From: Mesorhizobium sp. J18
GTDB lineage: Bacteria > Pseudomonadota > Alphaproteobacteria > Rhizobiales > Rhizobiaceae
Assembly (NCBI RefSeq): GCF_007829525.1
Contig: NZ_VLJP01000056.1
Span: 94,914 to 143,860, forward strand
DNA length: 48,947 nt
Direction of reading: 5' to 3'
The notes beneath the pieces were generated by a model. The model did no database searches and had not been told where the DNA came from. It was given only the letters and a program-made list of their open reading frames with translations. Shown here piece after piece: positions 38,049 to 46,589 of this stretch (positions are counted from its first letter, which is position 1; every line of letters starts with the position of its first letter). Both the position numbers and the translations under genes were made by a program.

Positions 38049-40265
38049 TCAGTTACCCAGGATGATATCGAGGATAGAGGTCTCGCGGCGCACGGTAGCG
38101 CCACCCACCTCGCCCGGAGGCACCGGCCGCCTTATCGAAGAGGTTTGCCCGACCTCCACCCGCGGCCGGGGCGTATCCGGGACAGCCTGGGAAGACCCCG
38201 CCGCATTGTCGTATCCCCCGGCGGCCGACGAAACCAGCGGCTCGGAAGGTCTTCGCTCGCGAATGTCATATTGCGGTACCGGGGTCCAGTTGCCCGGCAG
38301 ATTGGCAATCGGAACGCCCTCATGGGCGGCTGCCATGAAATCGTGCCAGGCGATGGCTGGCAATCCGCCTCCGGTAATTCCCTTTGTGGGCTTGCCGCTG
38401 TCATTGCCGAACCAGACGCTGGTAACAAGTTTGGCGGTATAACCGACGAACCAGGCATCGCGCGAATCCTGTGTCGTGCCAGTCTTGCCGGCAGCGGGCC
38501 AGCCGAAATCGGCCTTGCGTGCCGTGCCTTCCTTTATTGCCCGTGACATCATCGCATTCATCATGCCGACGATTTCGGAATTGACGACACGCGGCATCCC
38601 CTGGTGCTCGTGCTCATAGAGCACCTTTCCGGATTCGGAGGTGATACGGCGGACGAGATGGGGTTCGGGACGATACCCGCCATTGGCGAGCGGGACATAA
38701 GCAGCGGTCAGTTCGAGTGGCGTCACTTCGGAAGTGCCGAGAGCGATCGATGCGTTTGCGTTCAGCTTGGATTCGATGCCCATGCGGTGCGCGACTTCGA
38801 CGACATTCTTCGGGCCGGCCTCCATGACAAGCTGCGCCGCCACGGAATTCAAGGATCCGGCAAGAGCCTCCGACAGCGTAACCTGGCCGTGATATTTGCC
38901 GCCATAATTCTGGGGCGTCCATTTGCCGATCTTGATGGGTGCATCGTTACGGATGCTCTGCGGAGTGCGGCCCTGTTCCAGCGCTGCCAGAAAAACAAAA
39001 GGCTTGAAGGCCGAGCCCGGCTGGCGACGCGCACCCGATGCCCGGTCGAACTGGCTAGCCGCATAGTCATAGCCGCCCACAAGCGCCCGAATGGCTCCGG
39101 TCCCGTCCATCGAGACGAGCGCTCCCTGGCTGACATTCAGTGTCTTGCCGTTTTCGTCTATCAGGTTGCGTATCGTCTTTTCCGCGACCTGCTGCAATCG
39201 GAGATCGACGGTCGTCTCGACCGTAATGTCGGCCCGCACCTCGCCGATCAGTTCCGGTAGCTGCTCCATGATGCGATCGGCGACATAGTTTTCCGAGCCG
39301 CTCCAGTAGGATGGCGCCCGTATCGGCCGAACACTCATTGCAGTGGCCATTTCCTTGTCCGTTATCTTGCCTTGTTCCCGCATGGCAGCGAGCACCAGTT
39401 GGGCACGTTCCTCGGCAGCATGGGGATCGCGCGCCGGCGACAGGCGCGATGGCGCCTTGAGAAGACCGGCCAGCACCGCAGCTTCCGAAAGGGTGACTTC
39501 CCGCGCGGATTTGCCGAAATAGCGGCGCGAGGCCGCTTCCACGCCATAGGCACCGGAACCGAAATAGACCCGGTTCAAATACATTTCGAGAATCTGATCC
39601 TTCGTGTGCTCCTGCTCCAGCCACAGGGCCATCAGTACTTCCTGCACCTTGCGCTCGATGGTGCGGTCCGGTTCCAGGAAAAGGTTCTTCGCAAGCTGCT
39701 GCGTAAGCGTCGAGCCCCCCTGGGTGATCCGGCCGTCCATGATATTCTCCGCCATGGCGCGAGCGAGGCCGATCGGGTCGACACCGAAATGCGAATAGAA
39801 CCTTCGATCCTCGATGGCGATGACGGCCTGCGGAATATAGGGCGACATCTCATGCAGACCGATAGCCTCGCCGCCAGTCATTCCACGATTGGCCAGAAGC
39901 TTGCCGTCAACCGACACGATACGGACGTTCGGAGGCCGATCCGGAACCGTCCAGGTGGTCGCGCTCGGCATTTTTGCGCCGTAATAGGCGACAATGCCGG
40001 CGACTACGATCACGGCCCACAAACCGAGGACAAAAGACCAATAAACGCCCTTGCGCAACAGCCCGAAGAAACCTCGCCTCTTGCCCCGGCCTGAGCGACG
40101 ACGCTTTGACGAACGTCCCCCGGATCCGGATGCCTTGCGCGTTTTTCTGCCGCGAGAAGGCACGACACGATCTGCTTCACTGACTGACAATCCGCCTGCC
40201 CCCCCGCGCGCTCGCGGAGCGTCAAAGCTTGGCTCGATCCGTCTCGTCGGCTTTTTCCTTGCCAT
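38049..40265 (-). CDS. mrcA: Penicillin-binding protein 1A (transglycosylase/transpeptidase)
   Basis: A 738-residue class A PBP. The cytoplasmic N-terminus is Arg/Lys-rich, then one membrane helix at about 73-95. The glycosyltransferase motifs are AIEDRRFYSHFGVDP (Glu152) and GGSTLTQQLAKNLF. The transpeptidase motifs are SAFK (Ser418, Lys421), SLN (471-473) and KTG (594-596). A low-complexity Pro/Arg-rich C-terminal tail follows. It polymerises and cross-links peptidoglycan from the inner membrane. It is divergent from the membrane protein at 40473. Confidence 0.93.
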   Translation of the reverse strand: MARKKPTRRIEPSFDAPRARGGAGGLSVSEADRVVPSRGRKTRKASGSGGRSSKRRRSGRGKRRGFFGLLRKGVYWSFVLGLWAVIVVAGIVAYYGAKMPSATTWTVPDRPPNVRIVSVDGKLLANRGMTGGEAIGLHEMSPYIPQAVIAIEDRRFYSHFGVDPIGLARAMAENIMDGRITQGGSTLTQQLAKNLFLEPDRTIERKVQEVLMALWLEQEHTKDQILEMYLNRVYFGSGAYGVEAASRRYFGKSAREVTLSEAAVLAGLLKAPSRLSPARDPHAAEERAQLVLAAMREQGKITDKEMATAMSVRPIRAPSYWSGSENYVADRIMEQLPELIGEVRADITVETTVDLRLQQVAEKTIRNLIDENGKTLNVSQGALVSMDGTGAIRALVGGYDYAASQFDRASGARRQPGSAFKPFVFLAALEQGRTPQSIRNDAPIKIGKWTPQNYGGKYHGQVTLSEALAGSLNSVAAQLVMEAGPKNVVEVAHRMGIESKLNANASIALGTSEVTPLELTAAYVPLANGGYRPEPHLVRRITSESGKVLYEHEHQGMPRVVNSEIVGMMNAMMSRAIKEGTARKADFGWPAAGKTGTTQDSRDAWFVGYTAKLVTSVWFGNDSGKPTKGITGGGLPAIAWHDFMAAAHEGVPIANLPGNWTPVPQYDIRERRPSEPLVSSAAGGYDNAAGSSQAVPDTPRPRVEVGQTSSIRRPVPPGEVGGATVRRETSILDIILGN

Positions 40266-40417
40266 CCCGCAGCGATCCCCGTGCCTCGTGTCGGTGGTGC
40301 CGGTGAAGGCTAAATGCGGCGATTTAAGGGGTCGTTAAGAGACAAATTCGTGGAATCCTTGGAACCGCTGTACCCGATCACAAATTCGGTTCTTTTACGA
40401 CTCCCAAGGGTTGTTAC

Positions 40418-40446
40418 TTGAAACCGCGGAGCCGGACCACCATAAG
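40418..40446 (+). promoter_or_regulatory. Candidate sigma-70 promoter of the membrane protein gene
   Basis: TTGAAA (40418-40423), a 17-bp spacer, then CATAAG (40441-40446). The -35 matches 5 of 6 and the -10 matches 4 of 6, 26 bp before ATG 40473. Confidence 0.35.
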
Positions 40447-40472
40447 ATGGGAGAACATTTTGTGACGGAATT

Positions 40473-41111
40473 ATGAACCATTTCAGGTTTGGGCAGCGTT
40501 TTAGCATCTGGACCGGTGTCGGTGCAGCCATAATCATAGTAGCGGCATTGGCTATGGCGGCCGCGCTGGGGCTGCGCAACACTTCCCTGGAAGATCATCC
40601 GCTTGAGATAGCCCAGGAAATAGCGCTCGTGGCTGCCGTAGTCGTATTTGCCTGGTCAGCCATCCACCAGCAATCGGCCGGCCGTATGGCGTCGATTGGC
40701 GCGGCGGTCGTTTCCGCCGTTTTCTATCTCCGGGAGTTGGAACTCCAGGTTGTCGGCCCGGTGACAGACTATCTGAATTCAGGCTCTTTCCGCTTGCACG
40801 AAGCAGCACTGGTGGTTCTCATTGCAGTTCCTTATATCGTCCTGCGCTGGCGGTTGATGCCGACACTGGTAGACTATGTACGCAGCCGCGATGTCTGGCC
40901 TTTTGCGACGGCAGCAATCCTTCTCATCATCGCGGATCGGCTCGACGGACATGGCTTCCTCTTCGGCATCCGCTCCCTGCCCATTTTCATCGAAGAATTG
41001 TTCGAGTTGCTTGCCTATTATCTGATGATGTGTGCGGGTATTCGTGTCCTTGTCACCGCCAGGAAAGCGGCTGACGAGAGCAGTGCCGCGGAGCCTTTAA
41101 CGCGGCATTAG
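40473..41111 (+). CDS. Integral membrane protein of unknown function
   Basis: A 212-residue protein with about six hydrophobic segments (IWTGVGAAIIIVAALAMAA, IAQEIALVAAVVVFAW, AVVSAVFYL, ALVVLIAVPYIVL, FATAAILLIIADRL, FELLAYYLMMCAGI). Short charged loops contain His and Glu pairs (DRLDGHGFLF, EELFELL). No domain is recognised. It is convergent with rnd and divergent from PBP1A. Rhizobial genomes carry similar unannotated proteins, in my recollection. Confidence 0.7.
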   Translation: MNHFRFGQRFSIWTGVGAAIIIVAALAMAAALGLRNTSLEDHPLEIAQEIALVAAVVVFAWSAIHQQSAGRMASIGAAVVSAVFYLRELELQVVGPVTDYLNSGSFRLHEAALVVLIAVPYIVLRWRLMPTLVDYVRSRDVWPFATAAILLIIADRLDGHGFLFGIRSLPIFIEELFELLAYYLMMCAGIRVLVTARKAADESSAAEPLTRH

Positions 41112-41147
41112 AGCGAGATGACCGCAGAATAGCGGGAACCGGGTCCG

Positions 41148-41765
41148 TCAGCTATGGGCGAAGATATCCTCTTCGTCCCAGCCCATCAGATCCAGCCTGG
41201 CTCGCGTCGGCAGGAACCTGAAGCAGGCTTCTGCCTCACGCAAGCGGCCGTCGCGCGCCAGACGACCGGCAAGTGCGTCGCGGAGCTTATGCAGGTAGAG
41301 AACGTCCGAAGCGGCATATTCCAGTTGCTCGGGCGAAAGTCTTTCAGCCGCCCAGTCCGAAGACTGCTGCTGTTTGGAAAGACTAATGTTCAGGAGTTCC
41401 GAACAGATGTCTTTTAGACCGTGCCGATCCGTATAGGTGCGCGTCAGCCTTGATGCGATCTTTGTGCAGAAGACCGGTTCCGCCATGACGCCAAAAGTCT
41501 TGTAAAGCACGGCGAGATCGAAGCGTCCGTAGTGAAAAAGCTTGGTGATGCGCCGATTCCTCAGGAGCTGGACGAGGTTCGGCGCCCGCTTCTGACCCGG
41601 CGCGATCTGAATTACGTCTGCCGTCCCATCCCCCGGCGAAAGCTGCACCACGCAGAGCCGGTCGCGATGCGGGTTGAGACCGAGGGTCTCGGTATCGATT
41701 GCCACGGCCTCGACATCATAGTGAGCAAGGTCCGGAAGGTCCTGCTTGTGAAAGCGGATCGTCAT
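41148..41765 (-). CDS. rnd: Short ribonuclease D (DEDDy exonuclease)
   Basis: A 205-residue 3'-5' exonuclease domain without HRDC repeats. The DEDDy residues are AIDTETLGL (Asp, Glu), LFHYGRFDLAVLY (Asp) and YAASDVLYLHKL (Tyr, Asp). Its length is that of the compact alphaproteobacterial RNase D. It likely trims tRNA and other small RNA 3' ends. Its ATG is 12 bp after the M20 gene's stop, so the two are probably co-transcribed. Confidence 0.87.
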   Translation of the reverse strand: MTIRFHKQDLPDLAHYDVEAVAIDTETLGLNPHRDRLCVVQLSPGDGTADVIQIAPGQKRAPNLVQLLRNRRITKLFHYGRFDLAVLYKTFGVMAEPVFCTKIASRLTRTYTDRHGLKDICSELLNISLSKQQQSSDWAAERLSPEQLEYAASDVLYLHKLRDALAGRLARDGRLREAEACFRFLPTRARLDLMGWDEEDIFAHS

Positions 41766-41777
41766 CGGCTTGCCTGC

Positions 41778-43154
41778 TTACTTCGCCAGTGCGTCGAGAA
41801 TACGCACCCAGGACCTCTGCCCCTTGTGGAAGGATGCCAGATCATATTTCTCATTCGGCGAATGGACGCGATCATCCGGAAGACCAAAGCCCACAAGCAG
41901 CGATTCCATGCCGAGCATCTTTTGGAAATCGCCCACTATCGGGATCGATCCGCCCATGGCGGTCATGACGGCCGGGTTCGGCCATTCGTCCGTGAGCGCG
42001 GCTTGTGCCTTCGACAGAAAGGGCGAATCGTAGGCAAGCTGAATCGCCGGCGAACCGCCATGCTTTGCAAACTCGACCGAGCAGTCAGTTGGGATCCGTG
42101 CCTTGACGAATTCGCGGAAGGCGGCCCGGATCTTGTCGGGATCCTGGCTGTGAACGAGGCGGAAGGAGACCTTTGCCGAAGCCTCCGCCGCAATCACGGT
42201 CTTGAAGCCCTTTCCGGTATAGCCTCCGCTGATGCCATTGAATTCCGCGGTCGGCCTGGCCCAGACCAGTTCCAGAATGCTGCGGCCCTTTTCACCGGCA
42301 GGTTCGGAAAGACCGATTGGCCCAAGAAATTTTTCAGGAGTCAGCCCCAACGTCTCCCAGGATTTCAGGATTTGGCTCGGGGTCTCCTCCACGCCGTCAT
42401 AGAAGCCGGGGATGGTCACGCGGCCGTTTTCGTCGTGAATATCGGCGAGGATTCTGGCCAGGATACGGATCGGGTTTGCCGCCGCGCCGCCGAACTCGCC
42501 GGAATGCAAATCCCGATTGGCGGCCTTGACCGTCACCTCCTCGCCGACCAGCCCGCGCAGAGCGGTCGAGATGGCAGGGGTCGCCCGATCCCACATGCCG
42601 GTATCGCAAACGAGGGCGAAATCGGCCTTCAATTCCTCCGCATTTGCTTCGAGGAACGGCTTAAGGGAAGGAGAACCGGACTCCTCCTCACCCTCGAACA
42701 GGATTGTCACCTTGCAGGGGAGCTTGCCATGCACGGCTTTATAGGCGCGGCAGGCCTCGACAAAGGTCATGAGCTGGCCCTTGTCATCGGCAGAGCCGCG
42801 GCCGCAGATCACCTTGTGACCATCCCGCTCTGCGAGCGCCGGGGCAAACGGATCCGCATCCCACAGATCAAGCGGATCGACCGGCTGCACGTCGTAATGC
42901 CCATAGAAGAGGATATGAGGACCGTCACCATCGTGATGGGCAACCACCATCGGATGACCTTGGGTATCGCGAACACTCGCTTCAAAGCCTATGGACCTGA
43001 GGTCCTCCACAAGCCATTCCGCCGCCTTACGGCACTCGTCAGCAAAGGCCGGGTCGGTCGAGATGGACTTCAAACGCAGGAGCGTGAAGAGCCGTTCGAG
43101 ACTTTGATCAAGGGACTTGTCGAGATGATCGAGGACCGGTGCAAGCTCAGGCAT
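41778..43154 (-). CDS. M20-family dipeptidase
   Basis: A 458-residue metallopeptidase. Zinc and catalytic motifs are ILFYGHYDVQPVDP (His, Asp), GRGSADDKGQL (Asp), FEGEEESGSP (Glu pair) and CDTGMW (Asp). A dimerisation domain lies between residues about 200 and 320. It is likely a dipeptidase or a related amidohydrolase of the ArgE/DapE superfamily; substrate uncertain. The start is ATG 43154 (MPELAPVLDHLDKSLDQSLERL), a family-like N-terminus. The open frame to 43265 adds unrelated residues. Confidence 0.85.
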   Translation of the reverse strand: MPELAPVLDHLDKSLDQSLERLFTLLRLKSISTDPAFADECRKAAEWLVEDLRSIGFEASVRDTQGHPMVVAHHDGDGPHILFYGHYDVQPVDPLDLWDADPFAPALAERDGHKVICGRGSADDKGQLMTFVEACRAYKAVHGKLPCKVTILFEGEEESGSPSLKPFLEANAEELKADFALVCDTGMWDRATPAISTALRGLVGEEVTVKAANRDLHSGEFGGAAANPIRILARILADIHDENGRVTIPGFYDGVEETPSQILKSWETLGLTPEKFLGPIGLSEPAGEKGRSILELVWARPTAEFNGISGGYTGKGFKTVIAAEASAKVSFRLVHSQDPDKIRAAFREFVKARIPTDCSVEFAKHGGSPAIQLAYDSPFLSKAQAALTDEWPNPAVMTAMGGSIPIVGDFQKMLGMESLLVGFGLPDDRVHSPNEKYDLASFHKGQRSWVRILDALAK

Positions 43155-43273
43155 GACGAAAACCGTTTTGGTAATGATTCTGGAGCGCGACAGTAGAATC
43201 TTTCGGGCGACAAAGGAAAGCCAAGATCCACAGCGCAAAAGGGAATAAGCCTCCGGATGCCCCATGGCCGAAA

Positions 43274-43307
43274 CAAAAAGGGAAAAGGGGCTGTGACGGC
43301 CCCTTTT
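43274..43307 (-). terminator. Rho-independent terminator of the BMP gene
   Basis: On the minus strand a 9-bp stem AAAAGGGGC/GCCCCTTTT with a 7-nt loop is followed by CCCTTTTTG. It follows the stop of the binding-protein gene at 43328 by about 20 bases. Confidence 0.85.
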
Positions 43308-43327
43308 CTCGTCTTTCAGACGATCCC

Positions 43328-44320
43328 TCAGAACGGACAGCTATTGTCCGACATGAAATCGTGAACCTTGATCTCACCGGCGATGATGGCGGCCTTGGCT
43401 TTTTCGACCGCGGCTTTCATCTCGTCCGTGACCAGTCCCTCATTGTGTTCGTCGAGCGCGTAGCCGACGCCGTCCTCGGCAAGGCCCAGATTGTTGATCC
43501 CGTAGGTGAATTTGCCGTTCTGGGCGTCCATGAAGGCACTGTAGACGGCGACATCGACGCGCTTGACCATCGAGGTCAAGACATTGCCGGGGTGCAGGTA
43601 GTTCTGGTTCGAATCGACGCCTATGCCAAGCTTGCCGGCATCGGCCACTGCCTGCAGCACGCCGACGCCCGTGCCGCCGGCAGCGTGATAGACGACGTCG
43701 GCGCCCTGGTCCATCTGCGTCTTGGCGATTTCGCCACCCTTGGTCGGATCGTTCCATGCCGCCGGCGTGTCGCCGGTATAGTTGCGGATGACCTTGGCAT
43801 CCGGATCGGTCTCCTTGACGCCCTGGACATAGCCGCACTCGAACTTGCCGATCAGCGGAACCTGCATGCCGCCGACAAAGCCAATCGTTCCGGTCTTGGA
43901 GGCCATGGCCGCGAGCAAACCGACCAGATAGGAGCCTTCCTGCTCCTTGAAGACGATGGAGCGCACATTCGGCTTGTCGACGACCATGTCGATGACCGCG
44001 AAATCAGTATCGGGATATTCGTCCGCCACTTTCTGAAGAGGAGCCTCCCATGCAAAACCGACGACCATGATCGGTCCCCGGCCATCCTCTGCAAAGCGGC
44101 GAAGCGCCTGCTCGCGCTGCGCTTCATTGGAGATCTCGAACTCGACATATTCTACGCCGGTCTCGGTCTTGAACTTCTCGGCCCCGTTATAGGCGGCCTC
44201 GTTGAATGATTTGTCGAACTTGCCGCCCATGTCGTAGATGATGGCCGGGCTCACTTCGGCACTGTGAGCCGATAGGGACATTGCGGTTGCGGCCAGGAGG
44301 CCAAGGATAATGCGCTTCAT
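43328..44320 (-). CDS. BMP-family (PnrA-like) ABC substrate-binding protein, orphan
   Basis: A 330-residue exported protein. Signal peptide at about residues 1-20 (MKRIILGLLAATAMSLSAHSA). Family motifs are YDMGGKFDKSFNEAAYNGAEKF, VVGFAWEAPLQKVADEYPDTDFAVID, EQEGSYLVGLLAA, and GADVVYHAAGGTGVGVLQA. BMP/PnrA proteins bind nucleosides or related compounds. No ABC ATPase or permease is adjacent, and a strong terminator follows it, so its transporter is elsewhere. ATG 44320 is preferred; a GTG at 44329 is also possible. Confidence 0.87.
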   Translation of the reverse strand: MKRIILGLLAATAMSLSAHSAEVSPAIIYDMGGKFDKSFNEAAYNGAEKFKTETGVEYVEFEISNEAQREQALRRFAEDGRGPIMVVGFAWEAPLQKVADEYPDTDFAVIDMVVDKPNVRSIVFKEQEGSYLVGLLAAMASKTGTIGFVGGMQVPLIGKFECGYVQGVKETDPDAKVIRNYTGDTPAAWNDPTKGGEIAKTQMDQGADVVYHAAGGTGVGVLQAVADAGKLGIGVDSNQNYLHPGNVLTSMVKRVDVAVYSAFMDAQNGKFTYGINNLGLAEDGVGYALDEHNEGLVTDEMKAAVEKAKAAIIAGEIKVHDFMSDNSCPF

Positions 44321-44486
44321 CGGATCCACACCCTGTCGGTTTGCTTTATCGAACCGTTCCGCGCATCCGACACCTTGCCGGCGGACGTGCGGCCCGCGGC
44401 AGGAGTAGTACCTCTCCCACTCTCTTTTACTTTTGCATGCCGTCAGTCAAAATTCACCTGGAATCTTGGCCCCCAGAGAACCGGCA

Positions 44487-45176
44487 TCAGCGCGTTTCCG
44501 CTGCCGCAACCGCCTTTCTGTCGTCACCGGGAATGGCGCATTCCACGCCGGTCCCCTGGAGACCGCAATAACCGAACGGATTCTTCGACAGATATTGCTG
44601 GTGCTCGGCTTCCGCGAAATAGAATACCGGTGCAGGCTTTATTTCAGTGGTGATGCGACCGCGACCCGCACGGGTAAGCGCCTGCTGATAGGCATCACGC
44701 GAAGCTTCGGCCTCGGCAAGTTGTTCATCAGTCGTGGTGTATATTGCCGAACGATACGTCGTGCCGACATCGTTGCCTTGGCGCATTCCTTGAGTAGGGT
44801 CATGACTTTCCCAGAACAGCCTGAGCAGTTCCGCATAGGAAACCGCCTTGGGATCGTAGACCACCATCACAATCTCGGCATGGCCTGTCAAACCGGTCGT
44901 GGTTTCCTGATAGGTAGGATTGGGAGTATGGCCCCCGGCATAGCCGACAGCGGTCAACCAAACGCCCTCGGTCTGCCAAAAAAGCCGCTCGGCGCCCCAG
45001 AAGCAGCCCATTCCGAAATAGGCTTTTTCGGATCCTGCGGGATACGGTCCTTTCAACAAGCGGCCCGAGACATGATGGGTCGCTGCGGTCGGGATAGGCT
45101 GGTCACGCCCGCGCAACGCTTCCGATTCCGCTGGCATTCTTAGTTTCTTGTTCATGATGTCGCTGAGGAAGAACAT
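44487..45176 (-). CDS. msrA: Peptide methionine-S-oxide reductase MsrA
   Basis: A 229-residue enzyme repairing methionine sulfoxide. The catalytic Cys is in [15 protein letters not shown], and family motifs [37 protein letters not shown] and AEAEHQQYL follow. Resolving Cys are near the end ([12 protein letters not shown]). Start ATG 45176 has AAGGAGG eight bases ahead. It lies 26 bp downstream of a small membrane protein gene on the same strand. An open frame runs to 45560 but has no family residues there. Confidence 0.93.
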   Translation of the reverse strand: MFFLSDIMNKKLRMPAESEALRGRDQPIPTAATHHVSGRLLKGPYPAGSEKAYFGMGCFWGAERLFWQTEGVWLTAVGYAGGHTPNPTYQETTTGLTGHAEIVMVVYDPKAVSYAELLRLFWESHDPTQGMRQGNDVGTTYRSAIYTTTDEQLAEAEASRDAYQQALTRAGRGRITTEIKPAPVFYFAEAEHQQYLSKNPFGYCGLQGTGVECAIPGDDRKAVAAAETR

Positions 45177-45202
45177 GCGTCTCCTCCTTTCTTGTTGGAC
45201 GT

Positions 45203-45529
45203 TCACGCGCTCCTGACGAAGTCGCCTCCGAGTCGTTGCGGGCGCCTGCCGATGGCGTAAAGGGCCAGCGCCAGAACGGCGAACACGATAAAGCCGGGCA
45301 GGGCCAATATCGTGATCAGCGCCGGGTCCCACAGACCGGACAGTCCGAGGCCCTCCAGCCATTCTCGCGCTGCTTCGAAGGTTTTCGGCGAAGCCGAATG
45401 CCAACTTTCGCCAAGCGGCGTCAGGACGAGGGCCGACGTCGCAATGGTTCTCGTCGCATCGACAACGGCCATGACAACGGCGAGTGCAAGTGCGACGGTC
45501 GCCAAGGCGCGAAACAGGAAGCGGATCAT
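45203..45529 (-). CDS. Small membrane protein upstream of msrA
   Basis: A 108-residue protein with two hydrophobic segments: residues 4-25 ([22 protein letters not shown]) and about 70-92 ([24 protein letters not shown]). The middle is soluble and the end basic. I recall similar proteins as rhizobial hypotheticals, with the motif DATRTIATS after the first helix. Function unknown. It may be co-transcribed with msrA. Confidence 0.65.
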   Translation of the reverse strand: MIRFLFRALATVALALAVVMAVVDATRTIATSALVLTPLGESWHSASPKTFEAAREWLEGLGLSGLWDPALITILALPGFIVFAVLALALYAIGRRPQRLGGDFVRSA

Positions 45530-45765
45530 TCGATCCCCGATAAACTGGTAGTCCTATCAAAGATAGGTCTAGCTATGAGGCTTGACAATTGATGTGCGGA
45601 TTTTGTCGGCATAATAGGAGAACAGTGCCCCGAACTCTTGTATGCAAAGCGACTGTCGTCAATACCATTGGCAATTCGGGAAAAGTCGTCTCAACGGCTT
45701 GGCATTCCGCTGCAATTCGACTAGATGAGCCACGCGCATGATGCCGCCTTTCAGCGGCACGGCAT

Positions 45766-45855
45766 GGAGAGGTGGCCGAGTGGTTGAAGGCGCACGCCTG
45801 GAACGCGTGTATACGGGAAACCGTATCGAGGGTTCGAATCCCTCTCTCTCCGCCA
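45766..45855 (+). tRNA. tRNA-Ser(GGA)
   Basis: A complete 90-nt tRNA with CCA encoded. Acceptor arm GGAGAGG pairs with TCTCTCC. The anticodon loop is CTGGAAC between CACGC and GCGTG, giving anticodon GGA. A long variable arm (ATACGG/CCGTAT) is typical of tRNA-Ser. The T arm is GAGGG-TTCGAAT-CCCTC. Confidence 0.95.
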
Positions 45856-46190
45856 CTATCATATTACGAACTCCCCACATCCCGATCTGAGCACCGAAAT
45901 TCCTTTTGATTTCAAAGGGGGTTAGCAACGTCGACCGAACCTCAGAGACTGCCCGAGCGCCGATTTTCGGTCTCTGGACAACCTTTGTCTCAAACCATGC
46001 GAACCTCGGTCGTTTCGGTTCGGATGATAAAGATCGCACGAATACAATGCGTTGGCGTTTCGGAACTACGCCCGGGTTGCAACGGGTGCCGCCGCCAACT
46101 GACTCGATCTAAGTCACCCACGGTGGACGTTTTCGAGCGTGATACCGCGCAATCTGGCGGACCAATCTGGTCAACAATATCCGGACCTGG
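45856..46190. other. Gap between tRNA-Ser and the unknown 120-residue gene
   Basis: No coding frame with protein-like sequence is seen. A short inverted repeat (CCTTTTGA/TCAAAGG, 45902-45918) lies 47 bp after the tRNA. This is the expected place of an element boundary if the tRNA is an integration site, but no copy of the tRNA 3' end was found elsewhere in the window. Confidence 0.4.
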
Positions 46191-46553
46191 CTATGCTGTT
46201 CCGAGGTTCGGCGCACGAAGCAAATCCGAGATTTGCCGCAGGAGTTCCAGGTCCGACTTCGCGGTGTTCGAGCCTTCGAGATCGAGTTCGTCGTGGTCTC
46301 GAGCATTCTCGGCCAGCCTGGCCTGCAGTCGTTCAAGATGTTGGTCGATCTCGGATGCCAGGAAAATCTCTCTCACTGCTGAAACGAACGCCGGCAGGTG
46401 ACGCGCGAACTCGGATCGGTCCTTCGCAGCCGCCATGAAATGTAGCAGCTTTTCTCCGATCAGGTAGTCGAAGGCAGCCTTGTCGCCATAACGCGTCTTG
46501 ATCGTTCGCGCCGCTTCACACTGCTTCTTCCAGATGTTCTCGAACGAATCCAA
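46191..46553 (-). CDS. Unknown 120-residue protein downstream of recD2
   Basis: TTG start at 46553 behind AGGAG (7-base spacer). The sequence (MDSFENIWKKQCEAARTIKTRYGDKAAFDYLIGEK..., helical and charged) contains no motif I know. It follows recD2 by 36 bp on the same strand. I recall similar small proteins next to RecD-like helicases in rhizobial genomes but cannot name a family. The role is unknown. Confidence 0.55.
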   Translation of the reverse strand: MDSFENIWKKQCEAARTIKTRYGDKAAFDYLIGEKLLHFMAAAKDRSEFARHLPAFVSAVREIFLASEIDQHLERLQARLAENARDHDELDLEGSNTAKSDLELLRQISDLLRAPNLGTA

Positions 46554-46589
46554 CGCTCTACTCCTGTTCCCGCGCCGAAAAGCTGCGGA

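Noticed and set aside
40340..40412. GGAAC and GGTT near the PBP1A/membrane protein gap
   Set aside because: The spacing is 21 bases or more, beyond the EcfG range.
41532..43196. 554-residue plus-strand frame opposite the M20 peptidase
   Set aside because: The peptidase carries all metal motifs. The antisense frame also spans the RNase D gene boundary.
45659..46039. Minus-strand frame containing [20 protein letters not shown]
   Set aside because: This peptide is the well-known false translation of the reverse strand of tRNA-Ser.
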